Source: Pedobacter indicus
GTDB taxonomy: Bacteria > Bacteroidota > Bacteroidia > Sphingobacteriales > Sphingobacteriaceae
DNA length: 64,000 nt
Direction: 5' to 3'
Assembly (NCBI RefSeq): GCF_003449035.1
Contig: NZ_QRGB01000001.1
Location: 1,054,001-1,118,000, forward strand
The notes beneath the pieces were generated by a model that saw nothing but the letters and a program-made list of their open reading frames with translations, had not been told where the DNA came from and did no database searches. Position numbers and translations under genes: made by a program. Below, in pieces: positions 53,270 to 63,881 of the stretch (position 1 is the first letter of the stretch; the number at the start of each line of letters is the position of its first letter).

Positions 53270-54874
53270 TTAATCTAACCCACCACGACGAGTCGGGCTT
53301 CTTGGTGTTGGCCATTCTGCTTTTTCCCCTGTCCGCGGATCGATATGAAGTTTGATTTTGTCCCGAGAAGTTCTTTCAGGGTCTTCACTCGCCATATAGG
53401 TTAAAATTGCGGTAAGAATGGCATTGCTTCTTACATCGTCGAATACCACTTTGTCATAGGTGTCTACATTCGTATGCCATGTATACCGGCCATAATCCCA
53501 ACTAAGTGAGCTTAGGCTGAATGCCGGCGCGCCAGCGGCAACAAAGGAAGCATAGTCTGAACCGCCCCTGCCTGGTGAGCCTGGGAAAGATGTTTCAATA
53601 TGTTGGGTGATTTCTTTTGGAACCGCAGATAGCCACCGTCCTACATAATCATATGAGTGAAGAAAGCCTTGGCCGGATATGTTGACAACACGTCCGGTTC
53701 CGTTGTCCTGATTGAATAGAGCTTGGATATTCTTTACAATATCAGGATGATCCTCTACATAGGCTCTCGACCCATTTAAACCTTGCTCTTCACCGCCCCA
53801 TAGGCCGACGATGATGGTTCTTTTTGGATTTGGGTAAACCTTCTTTAAAATGCGCGCAGCCTCCATCATAACAAGAGTGCCCGTTCCATTGTCCGTTGCG
53901 CCGGAGCCACCATCCCATGAGTCGAAATGAGCAGATAGAATGATGTATTCTTCTGGTTTTTCGGTACCCTTGATTTCGGCAATGGTGTTAAAGGTGGGTT
54001 GTACTCCTGTTTCCTTTGATATGGCAGTCACCTTAATTTGCGGTTTATCTCCATGTTCTACCATACGGAATAACAGACCATAATCTTCTAATGACAAGTC
54101 TATCGTTGGGATTTTCTTAGTATAGGCTCCGAATATTTTGTTCGCGCCAAAACCTCTAGACCAGTTTGACATAACAATACCTGCAGCACCAGCTTCTTCT
54201 AAAGCTGCTGGAAGGGTCCGAGAATTATAGCCTGTATTACTCAGTCGCTCATACCATGCCTCTTGTAACTTTTCACGCTCGCTCTTCATCTTTTCAAAAG
54301 AATCTTCGGTAGCAAACTCCTCCCAGTTATCATCTGGCCGACCCGTAGGTTGAACCATTGATATCATCACGAATTTGCCTTTGACACTTTTGATAGCATT
54401 TTGGAAAGCAATCGAGTCGTCTGCTAAAGGAAGGATCACCACTTCAGCTGTAATGCCCTTACTAGGGGTCGATGGGCTCCATGCTAATTGTGTACCAGTG
54501 AGTGTTTTTACTCTGGGCTCTACCAAATCGATATGGGTGATGCCGCGTTCCCAGCCTCTCCATTCTCCCCATTTTTGATTTTCGGCATCAATTCCCCATG
54601 AATTGAACTTATTTACCGCCCAATCGTGCGCTGTCTGCATTCCTGGTGATCCTACTAACCGAGGGCCGATCTTATCCAGCAATTCATAACCTAATTGTTC
54701 AAGTTGTGAGTTGTTATTGGCTTCATCGATAATCGCTTCAACAATTGGGTTCTTGGGAGCTTCAGCTCGTTGACCTGGTTGAGCAAAGCTTTGTTTTACT
54801 GAAAAAATGAGAAAAAAGATGAATAAGTTGATCGCCCATTTTCTCATCTTAATGGTTTTGTAAAGGTGTCTCAT
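53270..54874 (-). CDS. Secreted M28-family metallopeptidase
   Basis: A 534-residue protein with a signal peptide cleaved near SFAQ-PGQ; the Met at codon 10 (MRKWAINLF) is a plausible start. Zinc-binding blocks are LSAHFDSWDGGSGATDNGTG and VGLWGGEEQGLNGSRAYVED. A PA-like domain (AGAAGIVMSNWSRG) is inserted before them. The late SDYASFVAAGAPAFSL is also typical. It would act as an aminopeptidase or carboxypeptidase outside the cytoplasm. Single gene. Confidence 0.94.
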   Translation of the reverse strand: MRHLYKTIKMRKWAINLFIFFLIFSVKQSFAQPGQRAEAPKNPIVEAIIDEANNNSQLEQLGYELLDKIGPRLVGSPGMQTAHDWAVNKFNSWGIDAENQKWGEWRGWERGITHIDLVEPRVKTLTGTQLAWSPSTPSKGITAEVVILPLADDSIAFQNAIKSVKGKFVMISMVQPTGRPDDNWEEFATEDSFEKMKSEREKLQEAWYERLSNTGYNSRTLPAALEEAGAAGIVMSNWSRGFGANKIFGAYTKKIPTIDLSLEDYGLLFRMVEHGDKPQIKVTAISKETGVQPTFNTIAEIKGTEKPEEYIILSAHFDSWDGGSGATDNGTGTLVMMEAARILKKVYPNPKRTIIVGLWGGEEQGLNGSRAYVEDHPDIVKNIQALFNQDNGTGRVVNISGQGFLHSYDYVGRWLSAVPKEITQHIETSFPGSPGRGGSDYASFVAAGAPAFSLSSLSWDYGRYTWHTNVDTYDKVVFDDVRSNAILTAILTYMASEDPERTSRDKIKLHIDPRTGEKAEWPTPRSPTRRGGLD

Positions 54875-55027
54875 GTTGTATCGTTAAAGGTTAAGAAAAA
54901 AATAGAGCTTAAAACTACAAAACATATTGCTATTAGAAGAAAAAGAATCGGTTCTTGACATGCTTTCTGTTTATCGTAACATATTATTTTATGTATTTTT
55001 GCACCCTTATCGAAAAATAACGAACAG

Positions 55028-56626
55028 ATGTTGAGTCGCGAAGTAAAGAAAAGAAGAACCTTTGGTATCATCAGTCACCCAGATGCGGGTAAAACTACCT
55101 TGACAGAAAAACTCCTCTTATTCGGAGGGGCAATTCAAAAAGCAGGTACGGTAAAACGGAATAAAGCGGAGAAGACTGCTACTTCTGACTTTATGGAAAT
55201 TGAGAAACAGCGTGGTATCTCAGTCGCGACATCAGTAATGGGTTTTGAATATTTGGATCATAAAATAAATATTCTGGATACCCCCGGACACAAGGACTTT
55301 GCGGAAGATACGTATCGGACCTTAACGGCGGTTGATTCGGTAATTTTGGTTGTCGATTCTGTAAAAGGGGTAGAAGAGCAGACGCGTAAACTCATGCAGG
55401 TATGTCGAATGCGCCACACGCCTGTAATTATTTTTATCAATAAAATGGATCGAGAGGGTAAGGAGCACCTCGACTTATTGGACGAGTTGGAAAATGAGCT
55501 CAATATTTCGGTACGACCGCTGAGCTGGCCAATCGGAATCGGGAGTACATTCAAAGGGGTATACCACCTGCACAAGCATAAGCTTAATTTATACAGTCCG
55601 AACAAAAAAGCCATTTCAGACGATTATATACCGATTGATAGCTTAGAAGATCAGCAGTTGGATGAACTGTTAGGTGAGAAAGCAGCAACAACATTGCGCG
55701 ATGAGGTCGAACTGGTTGATACAGTGTATGAACCTTTTGACGTTTCCTTGTACCGCTCGGGATATCTGGCGCCGGTGTTTTTTGGTAGTGCAATCAATAA
55801 CTTTGGGGTACAGGAACTGCTGGAAACTTTTATAGAAATCGCACCTGAGCCACAGCCTCGTTCAACGGATTTACGACTCGTTGATCCTTATGAAAAAAAG
55901 TTTACGGGCTTTGTTTTTAAGATTCATGCCAACTTGGACCCAAAGCATCGTGATCGCATCGCATTTTGCCGAATATGTTCTGGTAAATTCGAAAGAAATA
56001 CCTTTTATCATCATGTACGACTGGATAAAAAACTAAAGTTTGCTTCACCAACCAGCTTTATGGCTGATAATAAAAGTGTAGTCGAAGAAGCCTGGCCGGG
56101 AGATGTTATCGGCCTATACGATTCGGGAAATTTTAAAATCGGAGATACACTGACGGAGGGTGAGATAATGAACTTTGTCGGCATTCCTAGTTTTTCTCCC
56201 GAAATCTTCAAAGAGCTGGAAAATACGGATCCTTTTAAAACGAAACAGTTGGAAAAGGGAATCACGCAGTTGAGTGACGAAGGGGTGGCACAATTGTTTA
56301 TCCAGAACCCTGGAAATCGGAAAATAATTGGGACCGTTGGAGAGCTACAGTTTGAAGTAATTCAGTTCAGATTGTTGCAGGAATATGGCGCTTCCTGTCG
56401 TTTTATATCCATGAGTACGAGCAAGGCCAATTGGGTGTCATCAGAAGATCCGGAGGCTCTTAAAAAGTTTCTGCGTAGCCATGCATCCAAGATTGCTTAC
56501 GATAAAGAAGATCGTCCCGTTTTTTTAGCGGGTTCGCAATGGGATATCGACTATGCGTTAACTAACTATCCAAAGATCCAGTTCCACGAAACATCTGAAT
56601 GGGATCGGGTAGATGCGAAAGCTTAG
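55028..56626 (+). CDS. prfC: Peptide chain release factor 3
   Basis: RF3 is the GTPase that recycles RF1 and RF2 after termination. G1 is [20 protein letters not shown], and the family block is [21 protein letters not shown]3 is DTPGHKDF and G4 NKMDRE. The 532-residue length is standard. A likely -7 box TATTTTTG (54994-55001) lies just upstream. A three-gene ABC importer begins 46 bp after its stop and could be in the same transcript. Confidence 0.97.
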   Translation: MLSREVKKRRTFGIISHPDAGKTTLTEKLLLFGGAIQKAGTVKRNKAEKTATSDFMEIEKQRGISVATSVMGFEYLDHKINILDTPGHKDFAEDTYRTLTAVDSVILVVDSVKGVEEQTRKLMQVCRMRHTPVIIFINKMDREGKEHLDLLDELENELNISVRPLSWPIGIGSTFKGVYHLHKHKLNLYSPNKKAISDDYIPIDSLEDQQLDELLGEKAATTLRDEVELVDTVYEPFDVSLYRSGYLAPVFFGSAINNFGVQELLETFIEIAPEPQPRSTDLRLVDPYEKKFTGFVFKIHANLDPKHRDRIAFCRICSGKFERNTFYHHVRLDKKLKFASPTSFMADNKSVVEEAWPGDVIGLYDSGNFKIGDTLTEGEIMNFVGIPSFSPEIFKELENTDPFKTKQLEKGITQLSDEGVAQLFIQNPGNRKIIGTVGELQFEVIQFRLLQEYGASCRFISMSTSKANWVSSEDPEALKKFLRSHASKIAYDKEDRPVFLAGSQWDIDYALTNYPKIQFHETSEWDRVDAKA

Positions 56627-56672
56627 TTGAAGTCTCTTAGAAAAAGAAATATATAATAGTATATTTAACGAT

Positions 56673-57638
56673 ATGAAATATCGTTATCTACACCTATCCC
56701 TCTTTTTTGTCTTGTGCTTTTTTGCTTGCCAGCCTGCTGATGATTCCAGTCCGTTGATAGGCTTTGCAGATGCTTTTGAAGATGAGACAATTGGCCAGGC
56801 ACGTGAAGGCTTTGTTGCGGCGCTTGCGGAACAGGGATTTAGTGAAAATGATAAAACTATTCGTATTCAGTACCGGAACGCCCAAGGGGATATTCCTACA
56901 CTAACCCAGATGGTAAATTATTTTATTTCGGAGAAGGTCGATTTGATTGCTTCGAATACTACCTTGGCTACCATTACGGCTATTCAGCGTACATCTGAAA
57001 TACCAGTTTTTATGATGGTTTCACCGGAGCCTAGCTTGATAAATGTTGTTGATGACGCCGGTGATGCACCAAAAAACCTGTTTGGTGTTGCTGAATCTTT
57101 AGATTATATCGACACAGCTTTTGCACTCATCCCAGAATTTGTGAAGCCTAAAAAGGATCAGATCGTTATTGGAATGGTTTATAACCAATCTGAACCACAA
57201 TCAGTTAATGCTTTAGAACGGATGCGTGAAAATGCGCGGCAGTTGGGAGTTGTGATCGAAGCGTTGCCGCTGAATAATTCGGCTGAGGCACAATTGGTGA
57301 CGACGTCTTTGCTTGATAAAGGGATCGATGCTTTTTTTGCGAATCCGGATAATACCGTTTTCGCTGCTTTTGAGACGATCGTGAAAAATTGTAATGAAAA
57401 GAATGTTCCAATCTTTACGAGTGAGTCGGGCTTGGTAGAACGTGGAGCAGTCGCAGCATTTGGAGCCGACATTTATGCGTGGGGGTATCAGGCGGGTATT
57501 CAGGCTGCCAAATTTTTGGAGGGTGATAAAGTTGGCCAATTAGCTATTGAGAGGGTAAAAGTACGAAAGCGAGTATTTAATCCCGATGCTGCTAAGCACT
57601 TTGGTTATACCTTTCCCGAAGGGTTTGAAGCAATATAA
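56673..57638 (+). CDS. ABC transporter substrate-binding lipoprotein (TrpX-like)
   Basis: A 321-residue protein with a lipobox FFAC (Cys19) and the ABC_sub_bind fold: LIGFADAFEDETIGQAREGF, VDLIASNTTLATITAIQ, then LDKGIDAFFANPDNTVFAAF and GAVAAFGADIYAWGYQAG. The family includes TrpX of streptococci and tyrosine-binding CD0873 of Clostridioides. It delivers a small ligand, probably an amino acid, to the permease whose start is 1 bp after its stop. Ligand unknown. Confidence 0.93.
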   Translation: MKYRYLHLSLFFVLCFFACQPADDSSPLIGFADAFEDETIGQAREGFVAALAEQGFSENDKTIRIQYRNAQGDIPTLTQMVNYFISEKVDLIASNTTLATITAIQRTSEIPVFMMVSPEPSLINVVDDAGDAPKNLFGVAESLDYIDTAFALIPEFVKPKKDQIVIGMVYNQSEPQSVNALERMRENARQLGVVIEALPLNNSAEAQLVTTSLLDKGIDAFFANPDNTVFAAFETIVKNCNEKNVPIFTSESGLVERGAVAAFGADIYAWGYQAGIQAAKFLEGDKVGQLAIERVKVRKRVFNPDAAKHFGYTFPEGFEAI

Positions 57639-57639
57639 A

Positions 57640-58512
57640 ATGGACTTGTATTTAACTGCACTTCTACAGGGTTTATGTCTTTCTGTTATGGCTTTAGGTA
57701 TTTTTCTGACGCTGAAAATATTTAATATTCCGGATATCACAACAGATGGAAGCTATACATTGGGTGCAGCGATGGGTGCTCTGATGTTGACGAGCGATAT
57801 GCCTCTCGTTTTTAGTTTTCTACTGGTTCTAACTTCAGGAGCTGTCGCAGGAATGTGTACCGGGTTGATTCATACGAAGTTGAAGATTGACCCCTTGTTG
57901 TCAGGAATTTTGGTGATGACGGGACTGTATTCAATAAACCTGACGATCATGGGTCGGTCAAACATCCCGTTAATCGGTGTCGAAACTCTTTTTAATCAAT
58001 TTGAACTGATAGATAATCTGAACTTTAACACGCTGATCGTGTTGTCTGTAATTATTTTATTGTTTATTCTGATCATAACCTATGTTCTCAAGTCGGATTA
58101 TGGTATTACGATGCGTGCTACGGGGCAAAGTGAGAATATGGTAAAAGCTCTTGGTGCGAATACAGACTCGGTGAAGATAATGGGTTTGGCATTTGCTAAT
58201 GCACTGACTGCCTGTAGCGGATTTCTAATGGCGCAGTTCCAAGGTTTTTCGGACATCAATATGGGGATCGGTATCGTCATCGTTGGGTTGGGGTCAGTAA
58301 TTATTGCCGGAACGATTATTCATTGGTTTGAAATCCAGTCGATCGTCATTAGTTTACTTCTAGTTTGCTTTGGCGCTATCATTTTCCAATTTGCATTGGC
58401 ATTTACGCTAAGTATGGGGGTTGACCCCACTCTGCTGAAACTGACAACTGCTCTATTTGTATTGGCGATTGTAAGTTTACCACACCTTCAATTGAGGAGG
58501 AGGTTATCATGA
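57640..58512 (+). CDS. ABC transporter permease (TrpY-like, LivH class)
   Basis: A BPD_transp_2-type permease with about eight membrane helices. The family block IPDITTDGSYTLGAAMGAL near residue 28 is a hallmark of this subgroup. The frame extends up to 57586 but the ATG at 57640 (MDLYLTALLQG), right after the stop of the binding-protein gene, is the natural start. It overlaps the ATPase gene by four bases. Confidence 0.94.
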   Translation: MDLYLTALLQGLCLSVMALGIFLTLKIFNIPDITTDGSYTLGAAMGALMLTSDMPLVFSFLLVLTSGAVAGMCTGLIHTKLKIDPLLSGILVMTGLYSINLTIMGRSNIPLIGVETLFNQFELIDNLNFNTLIVLSVIILLFILIITYVLKSDYGITMRATGQSENMVKALGANTDSVKIMGLAFANALTACSGFLMAQFQGFSDINMGIGIVIVGLGSVIIAGTIIHWFEIQSIVISLLLVCFGAIIFQFALAFTLSMGVDPTLLKLTTALFVLAIVSLPHLQLRRRLS

Positions 58513-59258
58513 TTGAACTTAAAAATATTTCTAAAGTTTACAACAAAGGAAAGCCGAATGAAGTTACAGCACTGCGGCAGATTGATTTAAATATCAAGGC
58601 GAAGGATTTTGTTACCATAGTGGGTTCGAACGGTTCTGGTAAATCGACATTGTTAAATATTATTGCTGGAAGTATTCCTAGTTCGACAGGTACGATACGC
58701 ATAAATGGGACCGACGTTAGTCGGCTACCTGAATACAAAAGAAGCAAATGGCTCGCCCGTGTTTTTCAAGACCCTCTACAAGGTACTGCTGGTGGATTGA
58801 ATATCCTTGAAAATTTCCGTTTGGCTGCACTTCGGTCTTCCTCGAAAAAGCTAGCAATTGGTCTGAATAAGGACTTCGTAAAGACGGTCGAAGAAAAAGT
58901 AGCAGCTTTGGGACTGGGGCTGGAAAATAAACTGGAGCAATCGATGGGCAGTCTTTCGGGCGGCCAGCGACAAGCATTGAGTTTGCTCATGAGCGTTATG
59001 GCTGATCTGGATATCTTATTATTGGATGAACCTACAGCTGCGTTGGATCCGCGATCTGCGGCGACTGTATTGAGACTAACGGATCAGCTTGTTCAAGAGT
59101 ATGGAATAACCGCAGTGATGGTGACACACAACATGAAAGAAGCACATCAATATGGTAAGCGTTTACTCGTTATGAAGGAAGGTGAGGTTTTTCAAGATAT
59201 ATCAGGCGAGACGAAGAAACAGCTGGAACTAACTGACATGTACGACTGGTTTGCTTAA
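58509..59258 (+). CDS. ABC transporter ATP-binding protein (TrpZ-like)
   Basis: The 249-residue ATPase has Walker A GSNGSGKSTLLNI (about 39-51), a Q-loop in VFQDPLQG, signature SMGSLSGGQRQALSL, and Walker B DILLLDEPTAALDP with the switch His in VTHNMKEA. It completes the binding protein-permease-ATPase set and starts inside the permease stop (ATGA). Confidence 0.96.
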   Translation: MIELKNISKVYNKGKPNEVTALRQIDLNIKAKDFVTIVGSNGSGKSTLLNIIAGSIPSSTGTIRINGTDVSRLPEYKRSKWLARVFQDPLQGTAGGLNILENFRLAALRSSSKKLAIGLNKDFVKTVEEKVAALGLGLENKLEQSMGSLSGGQRQALSLLMSVMADLDILLLDEPTAALDPRSAATVLRLTDQLVQEYGITAVMVTHNMKEAHQYGKRLLVMKEGEVFQDISGETKKQLELTDMYDWFA

Positions 59259-59306
59259 AACAATTTGAGGTAAATAACCTTTAGTATAGTGTACAAAATG
59301 TTTTTT

Positions 59307-60227
59307 ATGGAATATATTGATTACTATAAAGTATTAGGCGTAGATAAGTCAGCGTCGGCTGCCGAAATCAAAAAAGCCTATCGAAAACTAGCGCGGAAAT
59401 ATCACCCGGATCTGAACCCGAACGACAAGGAAGCGGAAAAGAAGTTTAAAGAAATCAATGAAGCAAATGAAGTGCTAAACGATCCTGAAAAACGTGCGAA
59501 ATATGATCAATACGGCGAAAATTGGCAGCATGCCGATGCCTTCGAAGCTCAAAGACGATCCCAGCAGTCTAGCAGGGGACAGGGTTCTACCTATCAATCT
59601 GCTGGTAACCCTTTTGAAGGGTTCTCTGGATCAGCTGACTTTGGGCGAGGGGATTTCTCTGATTTCTTTTCGTCCATGTTTGGGCAGGCAGATGGTCGTG
59701 GCGGACGCTCGACTCAGTTTCGAGGAGGCGATTACCGCGCCGAATTGCACTTGAGCCTCAGGCAGGCTGCTGAAACACATAAACAAAGTTTAAACGTCGA
59801 TGGAAAGGCAATTCGGATTACCGTACCGGCGGGTGTTGGCAATGGACAGGAAATAAAACTAAAAGGATACGGAGGCCCGGGGATAAACAATGGTCCTAAC
59901 GGCGACCTGTATATTACATTTTTAGTCGCCGATGACCCCGTTTTCAAGCGTAGTGGGGATGATTTATTTGTAAATAAAGAAATCGACCTCTATACAGCCG
60001 TTTTAGGTGGTGAAATTACGGTTGAGACGCTGACCGGAAAGGTGAAACTGAAAGTTAAACCGGAGACTCAAAACAACGCAAAGGTGAAACTCAAAGGAAA
60101 AGGTTTTCCGGTATATAAAAAAGAAGGACAATTTGGTGATCTGATCATTGTCTATGATGTAAAAATCCCAACCAACTTGTCTTCTGAACAAAAGGAATTA
60201 TTTAGGAAATTAGCAGAGATGAAATGA
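59307..60227 (+). CDS. cbpA: J-domain chaperone CbpA/DnaJ-like
   Basis: A co-chaperone for DnaK. The J domain starts at [20 protein letters not shown] with HPD in [10 protein letters not shown] Gly/Ser/Phe-rich linker follows ([14 protein letters not shown]), then the DnaJ C-terminal substrate-binding domain ([20 protein letters not shown]). No Cys-rich zinc finger, as in CbpA. A GTG at 59289 also opens the frame, but the ATG at 59307 (MEYIDYY) is preferred. It overlaps cbpM by four bases. Confidence 0.94.
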   Translation: MEYIDYYKVLGVDKSASAAEIKKAYRKLARKYHPDLNPNDKEAEKKFKEINEANEVLNDPEKRAKYDQYGENWQHADAFEAQRRSQQSSRGQGSTYQSAGNPFEGFSGSADFGRGDFSDFFSSMFGQADGRGGRSTQFRGGDYRAELHLSLRQAAETHKQSLNVDGKAIRITVPAGVGNGQEIKLKGYGGPGINNGPNGDLYITFLVADDPVFKRSGDDLFVNKEIDLYTAVLGGEITVETLTGKVKLKVKPETQNNAKVKLKGKGFPVYKKEGQFGDLIIVYDVKIPTNLSSEQKELFRKLAEMK

Positions 60228-60514
60228 AGACATCAATTGTAAAAATCACTGAATATTGTAGCTATTGTCAAGCGGATCTCGACTTTGTCAATTCATTAGA
60301 AGAGATCGGGCTGATTGAAACATCGGTAATCGATGGCGAACGATTTATTCATGAGGATCAGCTGCGTGATCTTGATCGTTACGCAAACTGGCATTATGAA
60401 ATGGAGATCAATATTGAAGGGATCGATGCGCTAAGGAATGCAGTCACAAAAATACAACATTTGCAATCCGAAATTTTATATCTCAAAGAGAAGCTCCGGA
60501 TGTATGAACCTTAA
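60224..60514 (+). CDS. cbpM: Chaperone modulator CbpM
   Basis: A 96-residue MerR-like protein that binds the CbpA J domain and tunes it. The start [20 protein letters not shown] and the middle [20 protein letters not shown] match the family, and a C-terminal helix ([17 protein letters not shown]) may form a coiled coil. Its start overlaps the cbpA stop. Confidence 0.92.
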   Translation: MKTSIVKITEYCSYCQADLDFVNSLEEIGLIETSVIDGERFIHEDQLRDLDRYANWHYEMEINIEGIDALRNAVTKIQHLQSEILYLKEKLRMYEP

Positions 60515-60525
60515 TGCTTTTTCTT

Positions 60526-61989
60526 TTAATGCGGTTCATTGCCACCGAAGCAGAGATATTTAAGTTCCATGAATTCATCCAGGCCATGCTTAGAACCCTC
60601 CCTGCCAATGCCTGATTGCTTAATTCCACCGAATGGTGCCGGAGCCGTAGAGACTAACCCGGTATTGATGCCCACCATGCCTGACTCGATAGCTTCGGCG
60701 ACCCTCCAGCAACGATTTATATCCTGACTATAGAAATAAGCGGCAAGTCCAAATTCGGTTGAATTGGCGAGTTGAATTGCTTCATCTTCATTTTTAAAAC
60801 GAAACAAAGCTATGACGGGGCCAAATGTTTCTTCGTTAGCCAATAACGCATCGGTCGGGACGTCAGCGATTACCGTAGGCTGAAAGAATAAGTCCTTAAT
60901 TGCAGAACCTCCAGTTAATAGCTTTGCACCCTTTTTGATTGCGTCCGCGACATGTTGTTCTACTTTTTCCCGGCCTTTTTTATTGATTAAAGGACCGACT
61001 TGAACGTCTTTTTTTAATCCGTTTCCCGTTTTTAATGAGTTGACCGCAGTAGTCATCTTATCGGCGAATTTTTCAAATACTTTATCATGAACTAAAAACC
61101 GATTGGCTGCAACGCAGGTTTGCCCGGAGTTTCTAAATTTCGCGATGATTGCCCCTTCGACCGCCTTATCAAGATCAGCATCGTCAAATACAATGAAAGG
61201 CGCATTCCCTCCTAGCTCGAAAGATACTTTTTTGATTGTTTCTGAAGCTTGAGCCATGAGAATTTGTCCGACTGCAGTAGATCCAGTAAAAGATATTTTT
61301 CTGACAAGAGGGTTGGTGCTAAGTTCTTTGCCCATACCTGAGCTGTCTTTTCCGGTGACCACATTGAAAGTGCCCTTGGGGAAGCCTGCTTCCTCAGCTA
61401 ACTTGGCTAAGGCCAGAGCTGTCAACGGAGTTTCTGATGCCGGTCTGATAACTACTGTGCAGCCGGCTGCTAACGCAGGGGCTACTTTTCGTGTTATCAT
61501 TGCCAAAGGGAAATTCCAAGGAGTGATAGCCGAAGCGACGCCCACACCCTGTTTTATCGTAACAATGCGGTTGGCCGGATTGGGGGATGGTATAGTTTCT
61601 CCGTATGCTCGTTTCCCCTCTTCAGCAAACCAAGCAATAAAAGAAGCACCGTAGCTGATTTCCGCGTAGCTTTCGCTAATGGGCTTTCCGCTCTCTAGGG
61701 TGATTATCTCTGCGATTTTATCCTTGTTTTCATCGATCAGCCTGTCAAGTCGGCTCAAGAGGTCTCCACGGTTTTGAGCTGTCTCATGACGCCATGATAA
61801 CCAAGCTTTATGAGCTGCTTTGATAGCTGATCGGGTTTCTTTGACAGACAGATCAGCCACTTCGGCAATTGCTTTGCCGTCAGCAGGGTTGATAACCGGG
61901 AAGCTTTTCTTACCTTTCTCCCATTTTCCGTTTATATATGATTGTTCGATAATCAGATTGTTGGCCTTTTTCATTTTGACGTTGTTCAT
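60526..61989 (-). CDS. gabD: NAD(P)-dependent succinate-semialdehyde dehydrogenase
   Basis: A 487-residue aldehyde dehydrogenase. Motifs are ITPWNFPLAMITRKVAPALA, FELGGNAPFIVFDDADLD with the general-base Glu, and NSGQTCVAANRFLV with Cys292. The last part GIGREGSKHGLDEFMELKYL is typical of GabD. It oxidises succinate semialdehyde to succinate, for example from GABA. No GABA transaminase is nearby, so the source of substrate is unknown. Start could be Met6. Confidence 0.93.
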   Translation of the reverse strand: MNNVKMKKANNLIIEQSYINGKWEKGKKSFPVINPADGKAIAEVADLSVKETRSAIKAAHKAWLSWRHETAQNRGDLLSRLDRLIDENKDKIAEIITLESGKPISESYAEISYGASFIAWFAEEGKRAYGETIPSPNPANRIVTIKQGVGVASAITPWNFPLAMITRKVAPALAAGCTVVIRPASETPLTALALAKLAEEAGFPKGTFNVVTGKDSSGMGKELSTNPLVRKISFTGSTAVGQILMAQASETIKKVSFELGGNAPFIVFDDADLDKAVEGAIIAKFRNSGQTCVAANRFLVHDKVFEKFADKMTTAVNSLKTGNGLKKDVQVGPLINKKGREKVEQHVADAIKKGAKLLTGGSAIKDLFFQPTVIADVPTDALLANEETFGPVIALFRFKNEDEAIQLANSTEFGLAAYFYSQDINRCWRVAEAIESGMVGINTGLVSTAPAPFGGIKQSGIGREGSKHGLDEFMELKYLCFGGNEPH

Positions 61990-62090
61990 TGTGAATTGCT
62001 GAGTGTGGTAAAATTGAATTATTTCAGCAATCGTTAAATTTAATAATTTAAACCAATAACTTTATAGCCGGTTTTATATGTCGAACACGG

Positions 62091-63080
62091 ATGTTAAAGT
62101 ATTTGTTTTCTTTTATTTTTAGTTTCCTATGCGTTGTTACCTATGCTCAAAGTGAAGCAGTGCAAGATACTCAAGCGGTTCGAAAGCCACTGACTTATTG
62201 GCAAAAGCGAGATTCGATACAACGTGCTGAAAGACTTGAGAAGCAGCGGATAGCGGATTCTATTAAGCATGTTCAGGACTCTTTGCAGATGGTCTGGTTA
62301 AAGCCGCCTGATCCAGATCGTCCCAACATGTTTTTAGATAGCTTGCGGGATCTCTATACGGTTAAGAATGGTGATTTCTTTACCTGGAATGAGCAATTTG
62401 CCAAAGATAAAAAGCAATTTCGCATTGCTCCGATCAAATTGCACCGAGATCAATGGATCATAGGGATTATTATTGCTTTGTTTGTTGTCCTGGCTGCAAT
62501 TCGTATTAGCTACCCTAACGAGACCTTGGTGATGTTTCAGGGATTTTACAACAATCGTGTGCTTGCTCAGATTAGTAAAGAAGACAATCTTTTTAACTCT
62601 TGGCCGTTTATATTTCTCTATCTTCTTTTTGGCTTTACCATCGGGATGTTCTTGTTTTTGGTCAGTAAGTTTACCAGGCTAGGTGGGGTAACCGAGGGTA
62701 TTAATCTTTATATCGCATTTTCTGTCAGCGTCTTGATTTTATTTACGGTCAAGATTGTTACAGTTCGGTTTCTAGGTTTCCTGTTCGATATTTCAAGATT
62801 AGTGAGGGAGTATGTTTCTATTCTTTACTTAAGTTATTTTAATGCCGCTCTGCTATTCTTGCCCATTGTACTTATCATGGCTTTTTCGTCAAGACTTCTT
62901 GCGAAATATTACATTGTTTTTGCGTTTATTTTGTTGGTTGGAATCTTTATTTTGCAGTTTTTGCGAGCGGGGAGTTCAATTTTTAAAACCTATTCACTTT
63001 CAAAGTTTTATTTAATTCTGTATCTTTGCGCCCTTGAAATAGGTCCAATTCTTATCTTGATAAAGATTTTGGGGTTTTAA
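62091..63080 (+). CDS. DUF4271 membrane protein
   Basis: A 329-residue protein with a signal peptide (ending VTYAQS) and a charged linker rich in Lys, Arg and Gln (about 30-85). Seven or so membrane helices follow from residue 125, with the family stretch FNSWPFIFLYLLFGFTIGMF. The family is restricted largely to Bacteroidota and usually sits before a HemD-like gene, as here (6 bp). No biochemical role is known. Confidence 0.88.
   Translation: MLKYLFSFIFSFLCVVTYAQSEAVQDTQAVRKPLTYWQKRDSIQRAERLEKQRIADSIKHVQDSLQMVWLKPPDPDRPNMFLDSLRDLYTVKNGDFFTWNEQFAKDKKQFRIAPIKLHRDQWIIGIIIALFVVLAAIRISYPNETLVMFQGFYNNRVLAQISKEDNLFNSWPFIFLYLLFGFTIGMFLFLVSKFTRLGGVTEGINLYIAFSVSVLILFTVKIVTVRFLGFLFDISRLVREYVSILYLSYFNAALLFLPIVLIMAFSSRLLAKYYIVFAFILLVGIFILQFLRAGSSIFKTYSLSKFYLILYLCALEIGPILILIKILGF
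63021..63028 (+). promoter_or_regulatory. Possible internal promoter for hemD
   Basis: TATCTTTG followed by CGCCC inside the 3' end of the DUF4271 gene fits the TAnnTTTG box and lies 59 bp before the hemD start. No clear TTTG is seen 18-20 bp upstream. Confidence 0.35.
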
Positions 63081-63086
63081 AAAAAT

Positions 63087-63863
63087 ATGGAAATGCACGA
63101 ACCAATAGAGGAAAGAGCAAAGAAAGTAAAAAGCATCTTGGTTACTTTGCCGAAGCCGGAAAATGAAAAATCACCCTATTTTGCTTTAGCAAAAAAGTAC
63201 AATTTAAAACTTGATTTCAGAGCCTTTATCCACGTTGAGGGCGTCTCTGCTAGAGAATTTCGAAAAGAACGCACCAATTTGGCGGATTTTACAGCCATCA
63301 TTTTTACGAGTAGAAACGCTGTTGATCATTTCTTTCGGATTTGCGAGGAAATGCGTTATGACGTGCCCTCCGATTTAAAATACTTTTGTTTATCAGAAAC
63401 GATTGCCTTGTATCTTCAGAAATACATCCAGTATAGAAAGCGCAAGATCTTCTTTGGTAAGCAAACAGCGCAAGATTTGGAAGATATTTTAAAGAAGCAC
63501 GCTAAAGAGAAATTTTTATTTCCTTGTTCAAACGTTGCGGGTGAGGAGACACAGAATTGGTTAGCCGATAATGGTTATGATTTCACGCCGGCTGTATTAT
63601 TTAAAACGGTAGTGAGTGATCTGTCAGACTTGAAAGAGGTTTTTTATGATATTATTGTATTCTTTAGCCCCTCCAGTGTGCAGTCTCTTTTTGAAAACTT
63701 CCCTGATTTTGAACAAAACGATACACGCTTAGCTGCTTTTGGACCAAGTACACACCAAGCTGTTTTGGATAGAGGGTTGGTTCTTGACATAGCTGCCCCT
63801 ACGCCTGAAGCACCCAGTATGACGATGGCAATTGAGCAATATGTTACTCAGGTTGTAAAGTAG
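63087..63863 (+). CDS. hemD: Uroporphyrinogen-III synthase family protein (HemD-like)
   Basis: A 258-residue protein with the two-domain HemD fold. Visible motifs are ILVTLPKPENEKSPYFALAK, FTAIIFTSRNAVDHFF, and FFSPSSVQSLFENFPDFE with LAAFGPSTHQAVLDRGL. HemD closes and inverts the fourth pyrrole ring in haem and sirohaem synthesis. Bacteroidota copies next to DUF4271 are divergent from classic HemD, so the activity is likely but unproven here. Confidence 0.88.
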   Translation: MEMHEPIEERAKKVKSILVTLPKPENEKSPYFALAKKYNLKLDFRAFIHVEGVSAREFRKERTNLADFTAIIFTSRNAVDHFFRICEEMRYDVPSDLKYFCLSETIALYLQKYIQYRKRKIFFGKQTAQDLEDILKKHAKEKFLFPCSNVAGEETQNWLADNGYDFTPAVLFKTVVSDLSDLKEVFYDIIVFFSPSSVQSLFENFPDFEQNDTRLAAFGPSTHQAVLDRGLVLDIAAPTPEAPSMTMAIEQYVTQVVK

Positions 63864-63881
63864 TTAATCCTTATAGAACTT

